Source: Verrucomicrobiales bacterium
GTDB taxonomy: Bacteria > Verrucomicrobiota > Verrucomicrobiia > Verrucomicrobiales > DEV007
Length of the DNA: 64,000 nt
Direction of reading: 5' to 3'
Assembly: GCA_002698785.1 (NCBI GenBank)
Contig: PAAG01000059.1
Location: 186,001-250,000 of the forward strand
Part shown: positions 9,690 to 20,700 of the stretch, piece after piece
Layout of the letters: the number at the start of each line of letters is the position of its first letter
How positions within the stretch are numbered: position 1 is the first letter of the stretch
Position numbers and translations under genes: made by a program
Notes under the pieces: model-generated
Databases searched by the model: none
Told to the model about the DNA's origin: nothing
What the model saw: the letters and a program-made list of their open reading frames with translations, nothing else

Positions 9690-10898
9690 TCATTTTGCTT
9701 CCTCGGCATCGAGGGAAAGAGTCCGTTCCCGACCAGCTAGGAAGCCGAAGAACGATGCAAGCAAGCCGAGAACAACGACGAATCCCATGCTCGCATTCCA
9801 TCCCCAAGCGGTGGTGCTCAACAGGCCGGCAATCCATGGGCCGGGAGAGGCCATGAGATAGCCGACCGCCTGTGCCATCGATGATAAGGAAGCAGCGGTC
9901 CTCGCGTCATGGCTACGAACGGCCAGGATGAGAAGGGCCGTTCCAAATGATGCGTTTACCCCGATGCCGAGGCCGATCACGGCGGCTCCTACCCATTTTA
10001 ATGGGAGAATCAAAATCAGGGCGAGACTGACGGCACTGAGAAAGTTGAAGCCACTCGACCAGAGGCTCTGGGATCGAAATTTACCCGCAAGGATAGGTGC
10101 TGCGAGACTGGCGGCACACCCCACGATCTGCAACGCGGAAACCCACCAGGCAGCCTGAGTCTCGGTCATTCCACGATGTTGAAGAACGGTCGGAAGCCAT
10201 GCTACGGAGGAATAGAAGACCATGGACTGAAACCCCATGAAGATCGCGATCTGCCAGGCGCGTCCTTTTTTTGCCAATGCCATTACTCCTCGCAAAGGAT
10301 GACCAGTGGGTCGCACGGTGGGCGGAGGTATCATCTGTGGCGACCAAATCAGGAGGGTCACCAATGCAAGAACACCCCACGCAGCAAGCGCGGTGTTCCA
10401 GTCCCCCGGCAAAGCTGCTGCGAGTGGCACTGCGAAGGCGATTCCGAGGGCTGCTCCTAAGTTCATGCCAGTCGAGTAGAGACTGGTCATGAGTCCGACA
10501 CGATGGGGATATCGACTCTTTACGATTCCCGGCATGAGGACATTTCCCACGGCGATTCCTGCACCGATCATGATGGTCCCGAGAATTCTCCAAATGTCAC
10601 TCAGCTCACCGGGTGCTGAGCGAATGAAGCAGCCAAGGCCGAGAATTAACAGTCCCCCACCCATTGCTCGTGCGAGACCAAAACGCCCGCCTACCCATCC
10701 TGCCCACAACCCCATGAGACCGAAAAGGATGAGCGGAATCGTGGTGAGCATTCCGATGAGCTCGCGGCTCAGTCCATCCGTATGCATTCTTTCCGCAAGC
10801 GGAGAGATAGCGGTAACGGCAGGACGCAGGTTCAAGGCGACGAGAAGAATTCCCGCCACCAACGCTACGTGATGCCAGGAACTGGAGGGTCGCGTCAT
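9690..10898 (-). CDS. CynX/NimT-type MFS transporter
   Basis: About 12 TM segments; 'LNLRPAVTAISPLAERMHTDGLSRELIGMLTTIPLILFGLMG' is characteristic of the CynX family. Confidence 0.88.
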   Translation of the reverse strand: MTRPSSSWHHVALVAGILLVALNLRPAVTAISPLAERMHTDGLSRELIGMLTTIPLILFGLMGLWAGWVGGRFGLARAMGGGLLILGLGCFIRSAPGELSDIWRILGTIMIGAGIAVGNVLMPGIVKSRYPHRVGLMTSLYSTGMNLGAALGIAFAVPLAAALPGDWNTALAAWGVLALVTLLIWSPQMIPPPTVRPTGHPLRGVMALAKKGRAWQIAIFMGFQSMVFYSSVAWLPTVLQHRGMTETQAAWWVSALQIVGCAASLAAPILAGKFRSQSLWSSGFNFLSAVSLALILILPLKWVGAAVIGLGIGVNASFGTALLILAVRSHDARTAASLSSMAQAVGYLMASPGPWIAGLLSTTAWGWNASMGFVVVLGLLASFFGFLAGRERTLSLDAEEAK

Positions 10899-11059
10899 GA
10901 GATTTTGCTCTTTTGACGATGAATCACGGAATAGCTGTCACCAACTGAAAATGAATTGCTCGTGGAATTTGGTGTTTTCACCCCACACCAATCCAATTGA
11001 CATCGGGAATTCATCGAGTATCCAGAATTTCTACCCACAGTATGGGTGTTCGAGGCTGA

Positions 11060-11734
11060 ATGTATACGGTTTCGGGCGCCGGCCCTTTTTCCGGCGAAGA
11101 TGTGTCGTTCGACGCGATCATTGAGGATCTTGCCAACACAGGATTTTCGGTGATCCCTGGCTTTTTTTCTTCGACTTGGGCAAATGCTCTGATGGAGGAG
11201 AACCTCGCAATCTGGGAAGATGGCGATTTCAAAAAGGCCGCTGTCGGCCGGGGAAAGCGTAAGAAGAGACGGGCGGAGATCCGCACCGATTCGATTCATT
11301 GGCTTACGCCTAGAACGCGGACTCCGCTGCAGGAGATCTATTGGAATCGGTTGGAAGCGCTTCGTGAGGAGTTGAATCGGAGTCTTTTCCTGGGGCTATT
11401 CGAGTTGGAGGCTCACCTGGCGCGCTTTTCTCCGGGAGGATACTACAAGCCGCATCTCGACCAGCATCAGAAGACGAGTTTTCGCATTCTCTCAGCAATT
11501 ACTTACCTCGACGAAGAGTGGGAGGAAGAGGATGGAGGGAACTTGAGGCTGTTTACAGATCGTAGTGCTGGAGTCGAGGGGCCGTTTCTCGATGTATTCC
11601 CTGAGCCCGGGAAGCTCGTTCTCTTTTTGGCTGCCGATTTCTGGCATGAGGTCCGGATCGCCAGGCGCCCACGGCACACCATTACTGGTTGGTTCCGCAG
11701 GCGCGAGGCACCCGTACCCGGCGTTTTTGGGTAA
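11060..11734 (+). CDS. 2-oxoglutarate/Fe(II)-dependent oxygenase, prolyl 4-hydroxylase-like
   Basis: 'LEAHLARFSPGGYYKPHLDQHQKTSFRILSAITYLDEEWEEEDGGNLRLF...KLVLFLAADFWHEV' with HxD...H. Confidence 0.88.
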   Translation: MYTVSGAGPFSGEDVSFDAIIEDLANTGFSVIPGFFSSTWANALMEENLAIWEDGDFKKAAVGRGKRKKRRAEIRTDSIHWLTPRTRTPLQEIYWNRLEALREELNRSLFLGLFELEAHLARFSPGGYYKPHLDQHQKTSFRILSAITYLDEEWEEEDGGNLRLFTDRSAGVEGPFLDVFPEPGKLVLFLAADFWHEVRIARRPRHTITGWFRRREAPVPGVFG

Positions 11735-11760
11735 TCAAAAAACCCACCCCCACACGCCGG
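11718..11760. terminator. Inverted repeat at convergent gene ends, possible bidirectional terminator
   Basis: CCGGCGT (11718-11724) / ACGCCGG (11754-11760) perfect outer arms, inner GGGT/ACCC arms and A/T-tracts; sits between the oxygenase stop and the giant adhesin stop. Confidence 0.5.
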
Positions 11761-11762
11761 AA

Positions 11763-14700
11763 TCACTCGGGAAAGGATTGGGGAATGGTGGGTTCGATAG
11801 TGGTCTGTTGTTCTGGAAGTGGCGTAATCTGAGATTCGATTCCTTCGCCACTGTGGCCCTTGTATTCGAATGTGCTGTTGCCTTCCTCGTCACGGCTTTC
11901 GAATCCTTGATAGAGGATGCGGAAAGGATGACCACGAAACGCCTTGCGGCGGCGACGCTGTGCATCTTCGAAGGTATCGTCATCAACGTTGACTGAGCCC
12001 ATATCGTCGGCGTCGTCAGGTTCACCAGCATCCGGGCCTTCAGGATTGACTGGATCGCGACCATCAGGCGTCGCGCTTTCACGAAGCACGATGGTATCGT
12101 AGTAGAAAGCGTAACCAGCTGCGGTAACAGGCGCAGGACCGCTTCCGAACACGTTGCCATGTTCATTCGGAGTGAGGAATTTGTCGCCACGAATGTTGAT
12201 GGTGAATTCTTCAGGACCCTGAAGCGAGGATGGGTCTCTGCGTGCGCCTGAATAGGTAGCGCCATTCAGCAAAGCTCCAGCGGCGATGCGATTGTCCTCT
12301 CTCCAAGGAATGTAGAAACGAAACTCGTCCGCACCGGAAAACTCGCTCTTTGCATCCGCAACAAGCTGTCCCCCGCCCTGCCTGGAAGGAGCGTTTCTAC
12401 TGACGCCAATTTGGGTGACACCACTCGTGGAGGTTGCCCTGCTGATGGCGTTGACATGACCAATCATGGAATTTGTCAGGGCGATATTTCTTCCGGCTCC
12501 TACAGTGATGTCACCATTCCACTCGCCTGTCCCGCTCACGAATTTCAGCGCAGCATCAAGGTCGTCACCATGTCCGATCTTTGCGTAAGCACCTCCCGCA
12601 GAATTGAGTGAGCTGAGGAAGATGTCATTTCCGGCAGAGACGACAATATCTCCTCCGAGATCGATATCAGCAGAAGACCCACCATTTCCAATTTGCACGT
12701 AGGTCGCGATACCGCTTCCGCCACGCAGGAGGACATTACCATCCACATTGACAGATATGTCTCCACTCACAATTACACCCGAGAGGTTTGGTCCTCCGTG
12801 ACCGAGTTGGACCGCAGCCTGAGTGAGACTACCCCCAAGAAGACTCAGGTCGCCTGCAACCGTCACATCGATAGGCTGTGAGAAGATGTTTCCGGAATAG
12901 TCGACTCCACCGTGACCCATTTGGGACATAGAGTAGATTCCGGATCCACCAGATAGACTGACACTACCCAAAGAGACGATGTTCATTGCTCCAGAGATAT
13001 TGCCGTTGCTTCGACTTCCTCCGTGCCCAAGACGTGCTGAGGTGAAATTTGCAGCACCTCCGGTGATTGCGATATTATTGGCTACCACATCAATGTCGCC
13101 TGACATGGCACCCAAGGAACGATGACCTCCATGACCGATGGCGGCGAAGGAGTCAATGCCGGTTCCACCTTGGATACTCAGGTCTCCAACGGCAGATCCC
13201 TGAGCTAGATCGACGATGATGTTCCCTCCCAAACCTGCGCTCTGGGCTCCTTCACCGCCATGCCCGATCTGGGCTGCAGTGCCTTCACGAGACCCGCCCA
13301 AGAGAGACAACCCTCCAGCGTGGGTCAGGATTTGAATATCTCCCGAAGCAGAAACGCCGTCAATACCTGTGGCGATGCGGTATCCCTCTTCGTTGAATCC
13401 GATCTGAGCAAATCCATCCACGGCGGTGGTGCTGCCCAACAATTGTACGAATTCACCCACCACATTGGTTTTACCCTGCGCTGAGCCAACTACCATGGCG
13501 GATGTCTGAGTTCCGTCCCCGATAACTACTCCCCCAGCATTCCCAAAGGCGCCGGGCACTCCCAAGATCGTATCTGCATCGATTGTGAGTTGTGCCATCG
13601 GTGGCATGCCAGAGGGGTCGAAAGAGAAGAGTAGACCAGTCGCTCCGTCCCAGCCGCCGATGACGTTTATATCTCCGGTCCCTGCATTCTGGATCGGGGT
13701 AGAGAATTTCACATCGCCCACCGACACGAGGTCGATATGATTCGCCGTATTCACGAACAGCCCGTTTCCTGTGATTTCGAGATCGCTGGCGGTCGTGGCA
13801 ATTTCCACATATCCACCTGTGAGCATGTTAGACATGATTTCGGTCAGCTTCCGCTGTGTGGAAGAAACGTCGATGCTGCCGGTGACCCAAGTCAGGTTCG
13901 AGGTCGGAGAAACTCCCGATGTTCCGAGATGACCGATCGTAGCGATACTGTTTTGATCGTTGAGAGTGGTCGTTCCACCAACATTCATAAGAATGCTTCC
14001 CGAATGAGAGCCGGTGGTGAAGTTCGAATTTGTCGGAAGCAATCCGTCGATAACTCCACCGTGTCCGATGATCACATATCCTTCTCGCCCGACTGTTCCG
14101 CCATTCAATGAGACATTGTCGGCAGCACTAATCTGGATATCGCCAGCCATGTCGCCATTGGCACCAAAACCGCCGTTACCGATCTGCGCATATCCTTCGT
14201 CAACGGTCGAGCCGCCATTGAGCACAATGTTTTGTGCCAGGACCGATACTACATCGCCTGTTGCACCATGGTTCCCGATGTTCTCGTGACCGCCGTTTCC
14301 AATCTGAACGTAGTTAGGTGTTTGAGTGGTCGTGCCAACCTGGCCAGAACCGGCGGTGAGGATAACATCGCCGTTATTAGCACGCACTTTGATGCTGCCT
14401 TGAGTATTGGAAACCATCTGACCACCGCCGTTTCCGATCTGGGCCCACGAATCATCTACTGAGGTGCTCGAACCACCCGTGAGGATGATGTTTCCGTTAG
14501 TAGTTGAGACAACGATGTCGGACTGGAATGAATTGCCTGCAGCAGTGAGGCCGAGGCTACCCATGCCGATCATGGCATAGGAATCGTTTCCGGCGCCACC
14601 GAGAACGCTGACGCCGGTTCCAGCTTGGACAAGGATTATGTCATTTCCATCTCCCACTGTCCCGTCCACCAAGTTGCCTCCGTGGCCGATCATCGCGAAA

Positions 14701-17700
14701 CTGCTCGTAGTCTCGCCACCCTGAACGAGAACCAAGCTGTCAGCTGTTACCGAAACATTTCCATTGTGATTACCATTCGCATCGTAGCCACCGTGACCAA
14801 TCATTCCATAGGTCCGTGATCCGGTTGCGTTGGTGACAGGAGTTCCTGTTCCTTGGATGAGAACAGAGCCGCCGTTCGTTGCGTGGACAGCGATATTGCC
14901 TGTGCTATTGCCTGCGGCCGAGCGAGCGCCATGACCGACCTGGACATAAGCATCATCAGCTGTACCACGATTGAGGATGACACGGCCACCGCTATTAACT
15001 TCAATATTGCCGGAGCGATCGCCTGCTGTGCCATATCCGCCATTACCCAGTTGGGCGTAGTTGTTAGAGCTCAGACCACCTGAGAATGTGATGTCTCCAC
15101 TCGTAGAAGCGACCGTGATATCACCCTGTTGACTGAGTGTTCCCGCTCCAGCACCCGTAGGATCTGCATCGTGTCCACCATTGCCCAGTTGCACATAACC
15201 ACGCGCATAGTTGGCGTGCTCATATGCGACCGTGACGGATGCGGCACCTTGATTCGACACAGCAGTAGTGAACGTTACTATGCCGGCAGACGAAACCGTT
15301 CCCACCTGGACGTTGATTCCATCGAGAAGAACGCCCGCAGCGGTGGAAGTGATCGTTGCGTACTCGGGCAGCACTGGATCGCTCACTGTGATTACAAGTG
15401 TTTCGAGATCAAGGTTTGCTGTTTCCACAAGGGTTGCAGTTGCACCAGCACCAGACTTAGCAGCGTCAATGAGGTTTGCGCTGGACTCACTCGAAACCGA
15501 TGCAATTCCGCCGCCCGTGAAGGTGACTCCGTCAGCTCCCAAGACGTCAATGTTTCCGTTCCGGTCGCCTTTTGCAGTACGGCCTCCGTGGCCGAGTTGT
15601 GCATATCGGTCATCATGTTCACCAGCGGTGAATTCCACAGCTCCGTCGTATGCCCGTGCCGTGATCGAACCGGAGAAGTCTCCGTAGGTATTCATTCCAC
15701 CATGGCCAAGCTGGACGTAGGAGTTGATTCCATTACTTCCGGCAGCGTTGAAAATGATGTCACCTACAGTGCTCTCCACGAGGATGTTCCCTGTGTTACT
15801 CGTGTTTCCAGCTGTTGTAATGGCATCAGCATCATATCCTCCGTGACCGAGTTGAGCATATGTCTGGTTCGCACTACCGGCAGAAAAGAGAACGGATCCA
15901 GTAGCGACAGCTGTGATGTCGCCATCTGCGCTTCCATCTCCATCGACATCGACCAATCCGAAGTTACCCTTTGCCGAACGACCACCATGGCCGATCTGTG
16001 CGTAGGCTTCATTTCGGCCTCCTGCAGAGAACGAAATCGCTCCATTCGTTCCGAGTGCCTCGACAACGATATTGCCGCTATGGTCGCCACTGGTTGCATA
16101 TCCACCGTGACCGATCTGCGCATACGCTTCGTTGCGGTTACCAGCAGCGAAACTGATCGCGCCATTCTCACTGACTACGGAGATATTGCCGAGGTTTCCT
16201 GCGCTACCTGGAGTGAGAGCGGTTGGGAAATCGGCTTCGTCTCCACCGTGACCGATCTGAACATAGGCGCGAACGCCCGTATTGTAGTGATCGAATGTGA
16301 TGACTGAAGCGGCTGGTCCTGCCGAAGAATCGGAAACCGTCACACTCAGGTTGATTACGCCACCAGTCGAAACGGTGCCTACCTCGACATCGCCATCGAA
16401 CAAGCGCCCGAATGTATCGCCACGAATCGTCCCGGTGAAACCGGCAAGCGGGTTATCGTAAGTAATCACGATCGTGCTGCGATCGAGATTTCCCGTTTGA
16501 GCCATCGTGTAGTTTGTTGAGGCATCGTTCTGAAGCAGATTGTTCAGGGTGGTACTGTTTGTCACAGTCTGGCTAGCTGTTCCTTCGAAGGGAGCTGTGA
16601 ATGAAATGTCTCCTCCAGCACTCACGTCAATATCACCACGGTGATCGCCGCGTGCAGCACGCCCACCGTTTCCAATCTGGGCATACGAGTCGTTGCCGAC
16701 TCCGGAAGTAAACGTCAGCGAGGCAGCCGGGTTCAAAGAACTTCCTGTCCCGGCATTTACGGTGATGTTGCCGCTCATCCCTAACGGGTTCACCGAAGGT
16801 GTATTCAAGTGATAAGTGGTCGTGGACGTGTTCGATGCTGGAGCTGTTTCTTCTGGCTGTATGTTCAGCGTCGATGAGAAAGCGGAAGAAACTCCACCGT
16901 GACCGATCTGTGCATGGGATGTCGATCCGCTGCCCGCAGAAAATGCCACGCCGTTTCCACCGTCGACCAGAATATCACTCCCTCCGTGTAGGTAGGCGAC
17001 CTCGACAACGTCTCCCGCAGCGTTGACATCGGTAGAGAAGATAACCTCACCAGTCGTGTAGTCGATTGAGCCAACAACAGTGAGGGCGCTATCCAGGATA
17101 TTTCCCTGGCCATCGTCAGTAAATACCGCAGTGCCCGCACCGACCGCCTCGGGATCTACCGTGATGAACAGCGAACCAGGAGCCAGCGAACCGTTCGCAA
17201 GAATGGTAGAACCAGCCTGCGTTGCAGAGACCGAACCCGCTTCTGTTCGAACGACCTGATATCCGTGGTTACCGAATGCTTCGTATCCGCCGTGGCCAAT
17301 CTGGACGTAGGCCTGGTTTCCATTCTGGGCAGTGAAGCCGATGAACCCATCGCTGACCACCGAGATGTCACCACTATGCCCTTCTCCTGCTTCCGCCGCA
17401 TTGCGGAAACCGCCATGACCTACCTGAGCGTAAGCTCCGGTCCCGTTACCACTCGTGAAGGTGATATCGTCTCCTGCCGATACATTGATTGAACCGGTAT
17501 GGGTTCCAGCATAGTAACGGTCATTCACATTGGTTTGCGAGTAGTTGCCTGAGCTTCCGCCTCGGGTGAGACGGTGATCATTGCGACCACCGTGACCAAG
17601 TTGAACGTAGCTGTATGAAGACGTGCTCGTGGAAGTTCCCGCAGTGAAACGAATCTCGCCTCCAGAACTCACCAGTATGTCACCAGTATGACCGCCACTG

Positions 17701-20700
17701 GCAAGGTAACCACCATGACCCAACTGGGCGTAGTGGGCATTTCCCGTCGTTTCCGATGCATCGAAGACAATATCACCTTCGGCATTCACGTTGATATTCC
17801 CAACCTGATCGCCGTCCGTGTATGCACCCCCGTGACCCAGTGCAGCAAAGGCTTCACCGGCCGAACCGGCGATAAACCTGATGCTGCCACCGGTCGAGGT
17901 TACGTTGATGTCTCCAGAGTTCCCAATCCGCTCTGCAACTGTTGGACCACGATCTGTAGTGAGAGGATCATTGTCAGGATAGTTGGTCGGGTTGGGATTG
18001 TCGGCGTCGTGGCCACCGTGACCGATCAGTGCATAGGTCCGTGTACCACTCCCAGCAAGAAATTGGATGTCGTCTCGGGCTGTCACGGCGATGCTGCCGC
18101 TACGATCTCCACGAGCCGTGCGTCCGCCGTGGCCGACCTGGGCAAAATTATCAGTGCCACTTCCCGCCTGGAAAGTAATCCCTCCCTGAACGGCCGAAAC
18201 GATAACATTACCCGTCGCGCCTCCGTCCACGTCGCGTCCACCGTGACCGATCAAGACATAAGCATCGTTCTCGTTCGACCCATTGAAAGCGATATTGCCT
18301 CCTGTCGCAATCACGGTGATGTCACCGGACTTAGACATCGCGTCTGCTCCTCCATACCCATCGGAAGCGTAGCCTCCGTGGCCAAGTTGCGCGTAGGCAT
18401 CCTGGCTGAGGAACGAAGTCGACGCGGCATTTACGTTGCCTGCGGAAAATGAAATACCGCTGCCGGCGGTAACCGTGATGTTACCGCTGTGGTCACCGTT
18501 TGATGCGAGACCACCGTGTCCGAGTTGAACATAATTACGGAAGTCATTGGCCTGCATGTCAGGACCATTCACAGGGTCGTTAAGTTCGGATGCAGTGAAG
18601 GAGATTGATCCTCCCGCCCTCACATTAATGTCGGCTTTATGGCCATCTCCATCGAGACCACCTGTAGAGGCTGCATCGGAATCGTAGCCGCCGTGGCCAA
18701 GCTGAGCGAAGCTGCGTCGGCCATTACCCAGGCTGCCCGCTGTATCGTCTCCATAACCCGAGCCGTCGCCTGAGATGAAAGTGATATCGCCTGTTGCACG
18801 AACATCGATGATATTCAAACCGAGAAGATTTCCGCTGTGGGCGCCCTGGGTGCCGTATCCGCCGTGGCCCAGAAGGACATACGATTCTTCGCCTGTTCCT
18901 CCTGTAAAGTAGATGCTGCCAGTGTTGGTTACGATTCCTGAACGGGTGTTGACCAAGATATCGCCGCTGTTGCCGATCCTGGCCGAGTCGCCGGTGTTGT
19001 AGTCGGCATCGCTACCACCATGGCCAAGCTGGGCATAGGTACGAAGAGTAGTGCCACCGAGGAAAGAAATCTCTCCCGCTGCGTCCACAAGGATGTCACC
19101 GACATGGTCTCCCCTACCCGCACGACCACCGTGACCAAGTTGCGCGTAGCCATCCACTCCGCCTTTTGTAGCGTCGAAGACGATATCGCCAGTCAGAGCC
19201 ACCACATCAATATTACCTACGCGACTACCGTCCACGTTCATTCCACCGTGTCCGAGTTGGACATAAGCATCATTTGCCGAAGAGGTATCTCCCAGTAGTC
19301 CTTCGTGAGAAGAAAGGAAGTGAATGCCTCCTCCAGCTTCCACCCGGATGTCTCCTGACAGGCTAACTGTATTCGCAGTGCCGTAGCCATCCGAATCGCG
19401 ACCGCCGTGCCCCAGTTGGGCAAAGCTGTCCATCGAGAAAAAGGAGGTTGGCGCATTGGTCGGATCGCTGGCCCGGACGCTACCGGAAGTAAAATCAATA
19501 TCACCAACAGAGACGACGGTAATGTTACCCGAGTGATCTCCGCTGGAAGCCAATCCTCCATGTCCGAGCAATACGTAGTTTCGATAGTCCTCTACTGTGG
19601 GATCTGTCACGACGGATGCCGTGAAGCTGATCTTCCCACCTGACAGAACGCTGATGTCCCCACTGTGACCAATTCCATCAACGCCACCAGAGCTGGCAGC
19701 ATCGGAATCGTAACCGCCGTGTCCCAGTTGCGCATAACTCCGTCGCCCGTTTCCGGCAGTTGGAGTGAATGCGCTACCAGTACCATCGAGGTCACCAATT
19801 CCAGAGCCGTCACCGGAAGTGAATGTGATATCTGAGCCAGAACGAAGGTCGATAATTCCAGAGTTCGCCCCCTGGTTGGTGTATCCACCGTGACCAAGCT
19901 GTGCGTAGGATTCTTCTCCATTACCCGCAAGGAATGACACTGACCCGACTGCGTTTACGGTGCCATTGATCAGATTGTTATTCACACGTATGTCTCCCGT
20001 GTTGCCTTTTGTTGGAGTCAGGATGTTGGCATCTGAGTCGTGCCCGCCACTACCTAGCTGTGCAAAGGTCCGTTGATTCGAACCGCCAGAAAAGAGGATG
20101 TCACCGGTCGCGTCGACGATGATGTTTCCCGTGTGATCGCCGTCTGTGGCCCGACCGCCATTTCCGAGTTGTGCAAAAGCATCTGCTCCTGTGCCTGCCA
20201 AAAAGGTCAGTGATGCATTAGGGTTCGTCACGATTGCTCCATCGTACCCGACTCTGACGACGATATTTCCGCTGGTGCCGACTGGAAGTGCCTGCGGAGT
20301 ATTGAGATGAAAGGTGGTGCTCGAGGTGTTTGTCGCCGGAGCTGTCTCTTCCGGTTCGACATTTCGAGTGAGTGAAAAGTCTGCATCGTAACCGCCATGG
20401 CCGGCTTGTGTGTATGCCTGGCTGGCGCCTCCCGCAGAAAACGACACACCATTTTTACCCTGGACCAAAATGTCACTTCCACCGAGTAGATAGGCGACCT
20501 CTACGTCATCTCCTGCGGCATTGGCGTTTTCAACAAAGGTGATTTCTCCTGTGGTGTAGTCCACGGAACCAACCACAGCATTTGCGCCTAGCCCGAGTGT
20601 GTCGTTCGGGTCGATCAGGTTTCCATTTCCATCGTCGGTGAACACCGCTGTGCCTGCACCAGTTCCAGTTGGATCAACGGTGATCTTGATAGAGCCCGCG

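Noticed and set aside
15129-16307. 392-aa + strand ORF and similar ones (17688..18452, 21522..22097, 22239..23033, 22702..23373) opposite the giant gene
   Set aside because: They lie antisense to the repeat-coding region, share its periodicity and have Ser/Cys/Thr/Arg-rich compositions typical of shadow ORFs; no domains or RBS support.
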